A stretch of DNA of 64,000 nucleotides from Chitinophaga rhizosphaerae (GTDB lineage: Bacteria; Bacteroidota; Bacteroidia; Chitinophagales; Chitinophagaceae). The notes beneath the pieces were generated by a model, which searched no databases, was not told the DNA's origin, and saw nothing but the letters and a program-made list of their open reading frames with translations. Both the position numbers and the translations under genes were made by a program. The stretch spans positions 1 to 64,000 of the forward strand of contig NZ_RXLO01000009.1 in the NCBI RefSeq assembly GCF_003958645.1, given 5' to 3'. Positions 32,376 through 40,968 of this stretch are shown in pieces (within the stretch, counting starts at the first letter, position 1; every line of letters starts with the position of its first letter).

Positions 32376-32816
32376 ATGCAAGCAGGTCAATTCATCAGCA
32401 GTACGCCGGCGCTGGAAGGCACTGTTTTCGAAAATACGGTGATTTTCATCGCCGAATATAACGATAAAGGCGCTCTCGGCTTCGTGACGAACCAGCCGTT
32501 TTCGCGGGGGCTCAACGAGCTGGAGGAGTTCCGGCACGGGAAAGCGTTCCCGTTGTACCTGGGCGGGCCGGTGGACCGGGAGCACCTGTATTTCGTGCAT
32601 CGCCGGCCAGATCTCATTGCCGGGGGTGCGGAAGTGGATGGAGAGATCTTCTTTGGCGGGGATTTCAACACGACGGTGGAGCTCATCAACCAAAACCTCC
32701 TCACCGAACGCGACGTCCGCATTTTTATCGGGTATTGCGGCTGGGAAAAGGGGGAACTGGATGCCGAGATCGCCGAGGGCAGCTGGGACCTGCTCGAAGC
32801 GGCCACGCTCTTCTAA
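32376..32816 (+). CDS. YqgE/AlgH family protein
   Basis: ATG 32376 gives 146 residues (MQAGQFISSTPALEGTVFENTVIFIAEYNDKGALGFVTNQPF), the usual YqgE opening with the G-x-x-F-x-x-TV-I-F pattern and GALGFVTNQP. Later YLGGPVDREHLYFVHRRPD, FFGGDFNTTVELI and RIFIGYCGWEKGELDAEIAEGSWDLL confirm it. It is a conserved alpha/beta protein of uncertain role. It is slightly short for the family. Its end overlaps by 4 bases the end of the convergent gene at 32813. Confidence 0.93.
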   Translation: MQAGQFISSTPALEGTVFENTVIFIAEYNDKGALGFVTNQPFSRGLNELEEFRHGKAFPLYLGGPVDREHLYFVHRRPDLIAGGAEVDGEIFFGGDFNTTVELINQNLLTERDVRIFIGYCGWEKGELDAEIAEGSWDLLEAATLF

Positions 32817-33109
32817 ACCCGGAATTCCCATTTCCCATCATGCCTGCCGGTGAGGCGGAATGCAGCGATGGCCCCATTTTCCACGGCTATTACCGTCAAC
32901 AGGAAAGTTTCCTCCCGCGCAAAATTATATGTGATTACCAGGACCTCCTTTTCGCCCTGTAGCGCGCGTTTCCACGTACCTACCTTCTCCCATCCTTCCC
33001 CCGTCCAAACCACGCCGCCGTTCCGCGATCCCGGCGGGAAACGGAGGCGCTGACCGGAAAGGACATCCTTGTATTCCGCAGTTGAAAATGGCAACATGAT
33101 TAGGGTCAT
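32813..33109 (-). CDS. Small protein of unknown function
   Basis: 98 residues from ATG 33109, or 94 from ATG 33097. The sequence alternates strands (GGVVWTGEGWEKVGTWKRAL, KEVLVITYNF, TFLLTVIAVENGAIAAFRLTGR, KWEFRV) and looks like a small beta-barrel. No signal peptide, no family recognised. It converges with yqgE and the two overlap by 4 bases. Confidence 0.55.
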   Translation of the reverse strand: MTLIMLPFSTAEYKDVLSGQRLRFPPGSRNGGVVWTGEGWEKVGTWKRALQGEKEVLVITYNFAREETFLLTVIAVENGAIAAFRLTGRHDGKWEFRV

Positions 33110-33206
33110 TTCTTAATGCATGATAAATTACAAAATATTTGAAAATCAATGCGTAAGGAGATGTTCTTTTACGGAAACCGGACAATAGCGGCGGCCGGTC
33201 CGGCGT

Positions 33207-33214
33207 TAGATTTG
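33207..33214 (+). promoter_or_regulatory. -7 element of the small lipoprotein gene
   Basis: TAGATTTG fits TAnnTTTG; ATG at 33254 lies 39 bases downstream. No clear TTTG box upstream. Confidence 0.45.
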
Positions 33215-33253
33215 CAGTAGTAACCATATCCGCTCCACTTCAAAACTTCCATC

Positions 33254-33610
33254 ATGCCGAGCAGCATTTCCATCCTCGTTTTGTCTGCCATTGTGCTATG
33301 CAGTTGCAACGGCGGCATGCGGTCTGCCTTCCAGCGGAAAGAACGGGTGTACCAGCCTCCACGGCTTGGCGCGGAATACCGGTTCGAAGACGGGCTCCGG
33401 CGGCAGAAGCACCCGCAAAATCTCTGGAGCAAAAAGGAACGGAAGGAAATGGAAAAAATGGGCCGCTACACGCCGAAAACTACCGATGCGCCCGGCACCC
33501 GCATTTCGGCCATGCAGGCAGACAGCCTTCTCACCGGTAAAACCCGCGATACCACGCAAAACACCACCACTGCGCCCGCCGATACCCTCCAACGGAAACA
33601 GGAACCCTGA
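33254..33610 (+). CDS. Small lipoprotein of unknown function
   Basis: 118 residues. MPSSISILVLSAIVLCSC is a lipoprotein signal with the Cys at CSC. The rest is hydrophilic: basic and proline-containing (KHPQNLWSKKERKEMEKMGRYTP), ending in a Thr/Gln-rich, probably disordered tail (KTRDTTQNTTTAPADT). No family recognised. The next gene on the strand starts 58 bases later. Confidence 0.7.
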   Translation: MPSSISILVLSAIVLCSCNGGMRSAFQRKERVYQPPRLGAEYRFEDGLRRQKHPQNLWSKKERKEMEKMGRYTPKTTDAPGTRISAMQADSLLTGKTRDTTQNTTTAPADTLQRKQEP

Positions 33611-33668
33611 TCCCTTTGCCAATCCCCCGTTTTATCGTATCATTGAATAAATCCCTATCTCCTGGCTT

Positions 33669-34280
33669 ATGACGACCTTCCTCATCATCCTCGCGATCAT
33701 AGCTGTAATCGCCGGTTTGCTTGGTTTCATTTATCTCAAGCGCCTCCGGCAACGCCGTCAATTGGTCCACAAAAAAATGCAACGAATCGCGAAACTGGTG
33801 GAACAGCTGGAAAACGGCCGGGAGCTCGATTCCCACGATGTGCTGCCTTTCGCCGCCAATCCCGCCACGCGGGTGATGACCTTTGCGCTGCTGCATAATT
33901 TCGACCTGAAATACCTCTTTCCGCAAAACCTCCACACACAGGTAAAAGCTGCAGAAAGCCACCTCGTCAACTGGCTGGAATTCCCCACGGAACTCGATGC
34001 CTTGCCGGACGAGATGGAACATCTGCAAACCCAATCCATCGACGCAGACGGAAACGGGCAACAGTTCGTGCAATATGAAGTTTTCAGGTTCCGGATGCGG
34101 CCGCCGCATTGGGCCGCCGATAAAGACTGGATGCTGGGCGTGGCGGGACCGTACTTCCCCGGCGGCGAACCCTACGATCATCCCCCCGCCACTTTCAGCC
34201 GGCTCACGCAGCAGGATGACGGGGTTTCTCCCGAAGAAGAAGTACGCTGGGTACATGCGAATATTTACGCCAGATCGTAA
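33669..34280 (+). CDS. Membrane-anchored protein of unknown function
   Basis: 203 residues. One N-terminal membrane helix (FLIILAIIAVIAGLLGFIYL) is followed by a basic stretch (KRLRQRRQLVHKKMQRIAKLVEQLE) and a soluble domain with MTFALLHNFDLKYLFPQNLHTQV and VQYEVFRFRMRPPHWAADKDWMLGVAGPYFPGG. The domain probably faces the cytoplasm by the positive-inside rule. No family recognised. It converges on the Rieske gene with a single base between them. Confidence 0.7.
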   Translation: MTTFLIILAIIAVIAGLLGFIYLKRLRQRRQLVHKKMQRIAKLVEQLENGRELDSHDVLPFAANPATRVMTFALLHNFDLKYLFPQNLHTQVKAAESHLVNWLEFPTELDALPDEMEHLQTQSIDADGNGQQFVQYEVFRFRMRPPHWAADKDWMLGVAGPYFPGGEPYDHPPATFSRLTQQDDGVSPEEEVRWVHANIYARS

Positions 34281-34281
34281 A

Positions 34282-35073
34282 TCAGGCAAGCTGCAGCCAG
34301 AGTTTGCCGTTTGATAACTGTAACGGATAAACGGGAATTCCCGTTGTAGCAGGACCGGCCTTGACGGCGCCCGTATTTACAAGAAACTGCGACCCGTGCC
34401 AGGGGCATTGCACCGTGCCGCAGATGAGGGCTCCGCCGGCGAGGGAGCCGCCGCGATGCGGACAATGGTCGGCGAACGCCGCGAACCCGTCTTCCATCCG
34501 CGCCACCACGATGCGCCGCCCGTCTACATGCACGAGCATCATCTGGCCGGTTTTCAGGTGGCCGTAACCGGCGATTTCCACCCGGCCGTTTTCCGCGTTG
34601 AGATACACTTCCTTCCACTTTCCGGCATCCGCATATCGATGGTCGACGCCCACCTGGTTGCGCGCTACGAGCGTTCCGCCCATCCATCCGGCGATAACCA
34701 GTAATACCACGCCGGCGGTTTCCAGCAATAAAATGACGTTCATACTGGCGTCCGGGGTATTGCTGCGGTAAACGAGGGAGGCGGCGAAGATCAGCAATAC
34801 GCAAACGTTAATGATGCCATGTTTGGCCGCGCGCTTTTTGCCCGAACTTTTGGGGGGCACGGTGTAGAGGAAATCGATGAATCCCGGTACGGCAGCGATG
34901 AGCGCTGAAATGATGCCGGCGATGATGAGTACAACGGCCATGCTATTGTAGAAAATTTTTCCCGTGAAATACCCCAGTACGTCGAAAACGAGTGTGGCGG
35001 TGAAGAAGGCGATGGGGAAAGACACCAGCATCGGATGCAGTGAATGGCCTTTGACGCTTGCTTTGCTTCTCAT
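34282..35073 (-). CDS. DUF2231 membrane domain fused to a Rieske [2Fe-2S] domain
   Basis: ATG 35073 (MRSKASVKGHSLHPMLVSFPIAFFTATLVFDVLGYFTG) gives 263 residues. The first 150 residues hold four membrane helices with the HPMLVSFPIAFF motif of DUF2231. The rest is a Rieske ferredoxin with cluster ligands in DHCPHRGG (C-x-H) and QCPWHGSQF (C-x2-H). Fusion of the two is known in Bacteroidota and implies electron transfer at the inner membrane; the partner is unknown. Confidence 0.9.
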   Translation of the reverse strand: MRSKASVKGHSLHPMLVSFPIAFFTATLVFDVLGYFTGKIFYNSMAVVLIIAGIISALIAAVPGFIDFLYTVPPKSSGKKRAAKHGIINVCVLLIFAASLVYRSNTPDASMNVILLLETAGVVLLVIAGWMGGTLVARNQVGVDHRYADAGKWKEVYLNAENGRVEIAGYGHLKTGQMMLVHVDGRRIVVARMEDGFAAFADHCPHRGGSLAGGALICGTVQCPWHGSQFLVNTGAVKAGPATTGIPVYPLQLSNGKLWLQLA

Positions 35074-35294
35074 GGCTGGAGGTTTTGATACGGTTGTTAA
35101 CGATGCGCTTACAGTATGATGCAGCAAAATGCAGGCCGTCACCGTCAAGCCACTTCACATAGATCAATATGCTTTTAGGGAGGCCCTGGGATGCTGGCGC
35201 GTTCATCGGGTAAGGGTAATGGGGATCGGATAATATCGTACCGCATAATCCCTGCTTCGTGTACTGCTTCGGAAAAACCTGACGAAAAAGACTA

Positions 35295-35325
35295 TTTGGA
35301 AATCTTCCACCAATCATTAACTTTG
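35295..35325 (+). promoter_or_regulatory. Consensus Bacteroidota promoter of the DUF2809 gene
   Basis: TTTG (35295-35298), 19-base spacer, TAACTTTG (35318-35325): a full match to the consensus. The ATG is 22 bases later. Confidence 0.75.
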
Positions 35326-35347
35326 CATTTCAAAGTGCTTTTCAAAT

Positions 35348-35743
35348 ATGAAATTCCGTTTTAACACCGGTTACTTTTGGTTGACGCTGCTGCTTTTTGT
35401 GACGGAGGTGCTTATTGCGCTGTATGTTCACGACGATTTCGTAAGGCCGTATGTGGGCGATTTCCTCGTGGTGATGCTCATTTACTGTTTCGTCCGCAGT
35501 TTCGTGGAAGCGCCGGTGTTGCCGGTGGCGCTGGGCGTGCTGATATTCTCTTACGTTGTTGAGATGCTGCAATACTTCCAGGTAGTGAAGCTCCTGGGCC
35601 TGGGCCATTCGCGCCTGGCAAACGTGGTGATCGGGAATCATTTCAGTTGGTCGGACATGGCGGCGTACACCCTCGGGATCGCGGGCGTGATAATATTGGA
35701 ATGGGTATGGAAGCGGTCCCGCGCCGCGGAGCCCACGCGATAA
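35348..35743 (+). CDS. DUF2809 membrane protein
   Basis: 131 residues with four membrane helices. FRFNTGYFWLTLLLFVTEVLIALYVHDDFVRPYVGDFLVVMLIYCFVRSF and HFSWSDMAAYTLGI are the DUF2809 marks, with conserved charged residues (HDDFVRPYVGD) at the membrane edge. The family resembles VanZ-like small membrane proteins; function unknown. Own promoter. Confidence 0.9.
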   Translation: MKFRFNTGYFWLTLLLFVTEVLIALYVHDDFVRPYVGDFLVVMLIYCFVRSFVEAPVLPVALGVLIFSYVVEMLQYFQVVKLLGLGHSRLANVVIGNHFSWSDMAAYTLGIAGVIILEWVWKRSRAAEPTR

Positions 35744-35796
35744 ACTGCGCGCGGCCCGGAAACATGGCCTCCCATCCCACCCCGTTTCAAACTTTC

Positions 35797-37203
35797 CTAC
35801 ACCGCGGCCCGGATGGCTCGGTCCTTTGCCTGGACCGCCTCCTGGCGTTGTATTTCCAGCTGTACTGCCAACCGGTTCAGGTCGGCCCGTTTGCTCATGT
35901 CTATCGGGGAATTCTTCCTCATCCTTTTGTATGCATAAAAACCGTTCATGAACGTCGACATCAGGAATGCGCCCCACCTTAACGTCAATGCTCCGCGAAC
36001 GATCCTCCGGAAGGCGTACCATGGTGAAAATGACTTCTTCCACAGGGCGCGGTGCGCGTTCAGTAGTTGCGTTTCAGTAATCTTTTTCGGGACGAACGCT
36101 ACGTTATAGCCATTGTAGAAATTCCAGTTCCTGTTTTCCAGGATGCGGCCTTCCTGTTTCAACGTGGAGTAGATGGGCGTTCCGCGGAACGGGGTCATGA
36201 TACTGAGGAATGGCACGTCGATACCGATTTCCATGAGCTGGTCGGCCATTTGCACGATGCTTTTCTCGTCGTCGTGATCGAACCCGGCGATGAAACCCGC
36301 CATGACGGCGATTCCCCGCTTCCGGATGGCCTTCACCGCCACGCTGTACTGCTCGATCCGGTTTTGCCTTTTGTTCGCATCCGCCAGGCTTTCCACCCCG
36401 AAAGATTCGATCCCCAGGAATACCCCGATACAGCCGGAGGCCTTCATCAGGTCGAGCAGTTCGGGGTCTTTGGCGATGTCCATGCTCGCTTGTGTGAGCC
36501 ACCATTTTTTCAGCGGGACCATTTCACGGAGCAGTTCGCGGATGAAAGGCCGGCGGATGGTCAGATTATCATCCCAAAACCAGACGATCTTCCGCTGCCA
36601 CCACCAGGGAAAGTGGTCGTAGGACGCGTCGCGCACCACGTCTGCCACGGGCCTGAGCCGGAAGCCGGGGTTGAGCGAGGGCACCGTGCAGAAGGAGCAT
36701 GAAAACGGACAGCCTCTCGTGGCCTGGATCACTTTTTTGATGAAGAAACGATTGGGCAGGAGGTCGTACCGCGGTGTGGGCAGCGATTGCATATCGCAGG
36801 GTGTGCCTTTGTATATGGTTTTCAGTTCCCCTTTTTCCAGGTCGGCGAGCAGCGCGGGCCAGGCGCTTTCGGCTTCGCCGGTGACCACGGCGTCGAAATA
36901 CCCGAGGGCTTCGTCGGCGCAATAGGTGACGTGCGGACCGCCGGCTACGACAATTTTCCCTCTTTTCCGGAATTCCGCGGCGAGTTGATAGGCGGGGATG
37001 GCGAAACCGCTGAAGAACGAGATGGCGATGAGGTCGGCATCGGAGTCTGGCGGGATGGGGTCTACCTGTTGGTGGAATACCCGGACCGTGTGATGGGCGG
37101 GTGTGATGGCGGCGAGATGGATCCCTGTGATGGGCGGCACGAAATCGCGTTCGTGCCCGAATTCATACCGCTGGAGGTAGGCGATGATGATGTCTATTTT
37201 CAT
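35797..37203 (-). CDS. B12-binding-domain radical SAM protein
   Basis: 468 residues. The N-terminal 125 residues form a Rossmann-like cobalamin-binding domain (DLIAISFFSGFAIPAYQLAAEFRKRGKIVVAGGPHVTYC, YFDAVVTGEAESAWPALL), without the typical DxHxxG. The radical SAM core begins ATRGCPFSCSFC, with cluster cysteines 165, 169 and 172, and continues WFWDDNL, GIESFGVESLADANKRQ and AGFIAGFDHDDEKSI. Its closest group is the class that modifies lipids and hopanoids or methylates inactive carbons. Substrate unknown; it stands alone. A -7 element precedes it. Confidence 0.92.
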   Translation of the reverse strand: MKIDIIIAYLQRYEFGHERDFVPPITGIHLAAITPAHHTVRVFHQQVDPIPPDSDADLIAISFFSGFAIPAYQLAAEFRKRGKIVVAGGPHVTYCADEALGYFDAVVTGEAESAWPALLADLEKGELKTIYKGTPCDMQSLPTPRYDLLPNRFFIKKVIQATRGCPFSCSFCTVPSLNPGFRLRPVADVVRDASYDHFPWWWQRKIVWFWDDNLTIRRPFIRELLREMVPLKKWWLTQASMDIAKDPELLDLMKASGCIGVFLGIESFGVESLADANKRQNRIEQYSVAVKAIRKRGIAVMAGFIAGFDHDDEKSIVQMADQLMEIGIDVPFLSIMTPFRGTPIYSTLKQEGRILENRNWNFYNGYNVAFVPKKITETQLLNAHRALWKKSFSPWYAFRRIVRGALTLRWGAFLMSTFMNGFYAYKRMRKNSPIDMSKRADLNRLAVQLEIQRQEAVQAKDRAIRAAV

Positions 37204-37241
37204 AAACCACCGGCTTTGAAGGTGAGGTAACTTGAACGGTA

Positions 37242-37249
37242 CAAAGATA
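37242..37249 (-). promoter_or_regulatory. -7 element of the radical SAM gene
   Basis: TATCTTTG on the minus strand, 38 bases before the ATG. The upstream TTTG at 37268-37265 is only 15 bases away; a CTTTG-TAACT-CAAAG palindrome (37255-37269) covers it. Confidence 0.5.
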
Positions 37250-37470
37250 ATTTACTTTGTAACTCAAAGTACTTTTTACTTCGGATTTCTTTTCCGTTAC
37301 ATTCGGCCTCATGTATATAAAACCTTACCAGGTGGGGTTTGCTGGCGATTGTAGCGGGGTCGAGCCCGATTTCGTGTTTTTCGGATGGATATGGCATTTC
37401 CCGTACCCTCCGGTTCATCGGCAGCGGTGTATCCCTTTTCCTGTCTCTGGAATTTCCTATATTAGATGAT

Positions 37471-37887
37471 ATGAATACCGTTACCTTATACCGCCCTACC
37501 GGACTGAAAGAGTTCCTGCTGATCGCCGCGTCGGGTTTCAAGCGTTTTCCGCCCCGTCTTACCTGGCAACCTATTTTCTATCCCGTTTTAAACCAGCCAT
37601 ATGCCGAGCAGATTGCGCTGGATTGGAATACGAAAGACGAGGGTTCCGGTTTTTGCGGGATCGTTACGCGGTTCGATATTCCCGAAATGCTGTTCCACCA
37701 ATATGAAGTGCAGAACGTGGGCGGCGATATACATAATGAATTGTGGGTACCGGCGGAAGAGCTGGAAGCGTTCAATGGAGATATCCGGGGAGGGATCGGG
37801 ATCGTGAAAGTGTTCCTGGGCGAAGGGTACGTTCCGCCAGCCGATGCGGAACTGGCGAAAATGCTGGGAGACCTGGCGGAAAAGTAA
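37471..37887 (+). CDS. Crystallin-J1-like small protein
   Basis: ATG 37471 (MNTVTLYRPTGLKEFLLIAASGFKRFPPRL) gives 138 residues. The sequence TLYRPTGLKE, FPPRLTWQPIFYPVLNQPYAEQIALDWNTKDE and ELWVPAEELEAFN is one I know from Bacteroidota proteins labelled ADP-ribosylation/crystallin J1. That label is historical; this short protein lacks the ADP-ribosylglycohydrolase core. Function unknown. No signal peptide. Confidence 0.8.
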   Translation: MNTVTLYRPTGLKEFLLIAASGFKRFPPRLTWQPIFYPVLNQPYAEQIALDWNTKDEGSGFCGIVTRFDIPEMLFHQYEVQNVGGDIHNELWVPAEELEAFNGDIRGGIGIVKVFLGEGYVPPADAELAKMLGDLAEK

Positions 37888-38029
37888 CTTTTTAGTAACG
37901 AAACTGGGAGAATCAACTAACCTTATACTTAAAGATTAATAACATTGAATGATGCCTTGATTTTCGCTGCAAGAAAAATATTAGGCATAAATGGCAACTG
38001 GAATCACTTGTAAAACCGGAGCTTTGAAT

Positions 38030-38263
38030 TCAGTCACCAATTCCGTATTTTTTAAATTGATTTTTGATCTCGCCATCTAATTTGACTCCTAAAAACGCGA
38101 ACGCATTACTCAAACCAATCTGACTTTTAGCCCTGCCAGCTATTTCATTAGAAGTTGAATCAACAGTATTTAATGTATTAATTTGAACAAATCCATCTTC
38201 AGGCGTCGCTAGAATATCAAATACATACTTTTGACTCCAATATAAGGGAATGGGGTAATTCAA
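38030..38263 (-). pseudogene. N-terminal fragment of a DUF6414-like protein
   Basis: 77 residues: IPLYWSQKYVFDILATPEDGFVQINTLNT, then GRAKSQIGLSNAFAFLGVKLDGEIKNQFKK. This matches the start of DUF6414 proteins, which run to 250 residues or more; here the frame stops just after the first domain. The codons are AT-rich, unlike the neighbours, which fits foreign origin. It could be a truncated or alternative small protein, but a decayed remnant is more likely. Confidence 0.5.
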
Positions 38264-38334
38264 TTGAGTAAGATCATTTGGTTGAATTGATTAAAAATTA
38301 CGCGGAGCAAATTTAAGGACCTTCTGCTATACAG

Positions 38335-38366
38335 AAAGGCTTTCAAGCAGATGCTTAAAAGCCTTT
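38335..38366. terminator. Hairpin downstream of tRNA-Met
   Basis: AAAGGCTTT (38335-38343) pairs with AAAGCCTTT (38358-38366) and AAGCA with TGCTT inside it. It begins 7 bases past the tRNA 3' end on the minus strand; the T-run is short. Confidence 0.6.
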
Positions 38367-38372
38367 TCTTCG

Positions 38373-38446
38373 TAGCGAGAGAGGGAGTTGAACCCTCGAC
38401 CTCAGGGTTATGAATCCTGCGCTCTAACCGCCTGAGCTATCTCGCC
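38373..38446 (-). tRNA. tRNA-Met (anticodon CAT)
   Basis: On the minus strand a complete cloverleaf of 74 bases: acceptor GGCGAGA with TCTCGCT (first pair G-U), D-arm GCTC/GAGC, anticodon arm CAGGA-TTCATAA-CCCTG (the inner A-C pair does not match), T-arm GAGGG-TTCAACT-CCCTC. The anticodon CAT is at 38410-38412. The D-arm and first base pair point to elongator Met, not the initiator; tRNA-Ile with lysidine is less likely. CCA is not encoded. Confidence 0.9.
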
Positions 38447-38570
38447 GGTTCGATCCTGATCCGTTACCGGTTGTTCAAAATCGGAGTGCAAAGATAACGG
38501 CTATCCTTTAAAAGTCAAAAAAAATCATGGAAAAGTTTTACGTGCCCTAAAAGACACGCCCCGCAAAGGT

Positions 38571-39716
38571 TTAACGCATCCGCCGCACCATCGCGCCCCC
38601 CAGCACCAACATCAACATCCATCCGAAAAGCATCACCGTCGTCAGGAATTGAACCCCCAGCTCCATAACCACCCATTCCATCCAAACATCCACCAACCAC
38701 CGGCCCGTCACCGCGATAGATAACACCGCACCAAACACCATCCCCGAACGACCGGGATAACACTCCCCCATCCATCCTAGTATAATCGGAAACCCTCCCC
38801 CCAGGCCCCCTCCCATCAATATCATCCCCAATCCCACCGGTAAAAACCCGCCACTCACCTTCAACAACAAAATTCCCGCCGGCAACAGCAGCATACTCAC
38901 AGCCAGCAGCTGTCGCGCCGGAACGTTACGGAATATACTACCGGCCAGCATCCGCATCACCGTGAACCCCGCTGCGTACAACGTAAGCCCATACAGCGCC
39001 TCCCGCTCTTCCATCCCGCGGCCGGCTGTTACATATACCGTCGACCAGTTATACAAAACCGTCTCGAAACCGGCCTGTAAAAATAAAAACCCTCCCGTGA
39101 TCCATAACGCGGGATCCCGCAGCCAGCGGCCCTCTCCGGATAGCCGGCGCGCCGGGAAACGGATCCACACAAACAGCCATGCGAGCCCGAGCGACAGCCA
39201 GCCCATCCACCGCAACACGCCCTTCCACATCAACAGCGGCTTCAAACCCGCCACCACCTGCGGCATCGCCAACATGCCCAACCCGAAAAACACGCCCATC
39301 AGACTTAACCGCACACCCTTTTCACGCACGGATATGTCGGCCACCACGGCGTTCGCAGCCCCGTTCATCATGCCGCCGGAAACGCCGATGCAAAACAGCC
39401 AGCACGTCAGCGCAGCGGTACTGTCCGCCGCCGCCATCCCGCGAAACCCCACGAAAAACCCCGTCGCCGCAAGCCCCAGCAACCAGCGGTATCCCCATCG
39501 CTCACTGGCCGGCCCCATCAGCAGCGTCCCCCCAAGCATCCCCAGCAGCAACCACCGGGAAAGGGACCGCAGCTCCGCCTCTCCCAGCGCAAACGCCAGC
39601 CGCAGGTCCAATGCCATGGCGCCCGGCATCGCCAGCGCCGCGCCCAACAGCAGCAGCCCGGAACAGCCCGCCCAGAATATGAAATGCTTGTCGTAATTGT
39701 GTCCTTTCCTTAGCAT
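38571..39716 (-). CDS. MFS transporter
   Basis: ATG 39716 (MLRKGHNYDKHFIFWAGCSGLLLLGAALAMPG) gives 381 residues with about twelve membrane helices. MGPASERWGYRWLLGL is the loop 2-3 MFS motif, GVSGGMMNGAANAVVADI and GLGGGFPIILGWMGECYPGRSGMVFGAVL fit the sugar-transporter-like FucP group. Substrate unknown; no enzyme gene stands next to it. Very GC-rich and glycine/methionine-rich compared with the AT-rich gap beside it. Confidence 0.85.
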   Translation of the reverse strand: MLRKGHNYDKHFIFWAGCSGLLLLGAALAMPGAMALDLRLAFALGEAELRSLSRWLLLGMLGGTLLMGPASERWGYRWLLGLAATGFFVGFRGMAAADSTAALTCWLFCIGVSGGMMNGAANAVVADISVREKGVRLSLMGVFFGLGMLAMPQVVAGLKPLLMWKGVLRWMGWLSLGLAWLFVWIRFPARRLSGEGRWLRDPALWITGGFLFLQAGFETVLYNWSTVYVTAGRGMEEREALYGLTLYAAGFTVMRMLAGSIFRNVPARQLLAVSMLLLPAGILLLKVSGGFLPVGLGMILMGGGLGGGFPIILGWMGECYPGRSGMVFGAVLSIAVTGRWLVDVWMEWVVMELGVQFLTTVMLFGWMLMLVLGGAMVRRMR

Positions 39717-39790
39717 CGGTCGAGTTCTCTGTATGTGACAGTCTCCCCGATGCACACCGTTACGCGACAACCGTTTTTCCGGCGGCAACA

Positions 39791-39818
39791 AAAAAGCCCC
39801 CCGGTTCCCGGGAGGCTT
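39791..39818 (-). terminator. Rho-independent terminator of the NIPSNAP gene
   Basis: AAGCCCCCCGG pairs with CCGGGAGGCTT around 39794-39818 (one bulge), and the A-run before it is the T-run on the minus strand. Confidence 0.75.
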
Positions 39819-39838
39819 CGCAAATATGCATGCAGTAT

Positions 39839-40600
39839 TTAAATGTCGGAATATTCCATCGGCCGGAGGAAAATCTTCTCGTTGCGCGACACATTGTTCT
39901 TGTATTGCTCGTCGGCCTGGAGCTTTTTCCAGTCTTCATCCGCCGAAAACGCCTTCCAATGCGCATCGCGGTCTTCCTGGTCCTTGAATGTGGTCATGTA
40001 CATGAGGTTCGGCATCCGGGAACCGGCCAGCACTTCGCCATAAAATACGGCGTTGAATTTCAGTTTTTTGAAGATACCGATCTCGTCTCCGGCGTTGAAC
40101 ATCTTCACTTTGTTGCGGTAATATTTTTCCGTCGGACTTTCATAACTCCGCAATTCATACACACGCTGGCTCTTCGGGCCGGTCAATTGCGGCTCCTGCA
40201 TGGTTGGCATGCCGGAAAACGCTTTCAGCAGGATGGTTTCCAGCCGGGTGTAGGGAACCTGGTCGTGAGGCGCGTCAATATAATCCTTCCCGGCTGAAAG
40301 CCACTGCTGGTCGTTATCAAGGCGCGATTGCAGGGAACTGAAATGTTCGAGGGATTGGAATGGGACGAACACGTAGATCCGCAGATCGGCCGTGTCTTGC
40401 ACGATCGGCCGGAAAACGCCGACGGATGCGATGCCGTTGCGGTGCAGCGCGGGCAGGTGCGCGGTGCGCAGGTAATCGCTGACCTTTTGCAGCTGGGCCA
40501 TCGTTTTGAAATGATAGATGCGGATTTCGTAAATCTCGGGCGATGCGGCACGCGCCAGCATGGTGCAAAGGAGCGCGGCGGCGAACAGGAAATGTTTCAT
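39839..40600 (-). CDS. Exported NIPSNAP-family protein
   Basis: 253 residues. MKHFLFAAALLCTMLARAA is a signal peptide. Two NIPSNAP (dimeric ferredoxin-like) domains follow: YEIRIYHFKTMAQLQKVSDYLRTAHLPALHRNGIASVGVFRP and RVYELRSYESPTEKYYRNKVKMFNAGDEIGIFKKLKFNAVFYGEVLAGSRMPNLMYMTTFKD. The family binds or senses small molecules; function in bacteria is not established. Periplasmic location is inferred. Confidence 0.92.
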   Translation of the reverse strand: MKHFLFAAALLCTMLARAASPEIYEIRIYHFKTMAQLQKVSDYLRTAHLPALHRNGIASVGVFRPIVQDTADLRIYVFVPFQSLEHFSSLQSRLDNDQQWLSAGKDYIDAPHDQVPYTRLETILLKAFSGMPTMQEPQLTGPKSQRVYELRSYESPTEKYYRNKVKMFNAGDEIGIFKKLKFNAVFYGEVLAGSRMPNLMYMTTFKDQEDRDAHWKAFSADEDWKKLQADEQYKNNVSRNEKIFLRPMEYSDI

Positions 40601-40699
40601 ATGGAATTTTTAAAATGCACCGTCAAATTACGGCCCGGCGGGAAAAGTTGCAAGCCCGGCATTTTTATGTAGTTTCGGCCCGTAAACCGGTCCAACCTT

Positions 40700-40963
40700 A
40701 TGAAAATCGCTCCAGACAAATGGAAACACTTCTTCGTAGGCATCCCCATGGGCGCCGTGCTCCTGGGATTTTGCGCCTACATCCTTCCATCGGCTCCCAT
40801 CAAAGCCGCTGCGCTGGCGCTTATGCCGGTTGTCGGCATCAGTTATGGATTTGAGTTGTTCTCAAAAATAACTGGCAAAGGGCATTACGATGTAATGGAC
40901 GCCTTTGCCAGCATTCTTGGCGGGATGGTCGGCATCGGGGCCGTTCTCCCGTTCCTTCTGTAA
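40700..40963 (+). CDS. Small membrane protein
   Basis: 87 residues with three membrane helices (FVGIPMGAVLLGFCAYILP, AAALALMPVVGISYGFELFS, MVGIGAVLPFLL). The motifs APDKWKHFFVG and GHYDVMDAFASILGG resemble small VanZ-like or putative periplasmic-lipoprotein-type YfiM proteins. Function unknown. It converges on the beta-helix gene with 5 bases between the stops. Confidence 0.7.
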   Translation: MKIAPDKWKHFFVGIPMGAVLLGFCAYILPSAPIKAAALALMPVVGISYGFELFSKITGKGHYDVMDAFASILGGMVGIGAVLPFLL

Positions 40964-40968
40964 AAGAT

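Larger units (their letters stand above)
37888..38372. other. AT-rich gap holding a DUF6414 remnant beside a tRNA
   Basis: Base composition falls sharply compared with both flanks. It holds only the short minus-strand fragment at 38030-38263 and the hairpin at 38335-38366. This looks like the leftover of foreign DNA inserted next to the tRNA gene; I see no integrase or direct repeat. Confidence 0.5.

Noticed and set aside
38373..38446. tRNA-Met as a decayed pseudo-tRNA because of G1-U72 and an A-C pair at the anticodon stem
   Set aside because: The rest of the cloverleaf is perfect and such single odd pairs occur in functional tRNAs.
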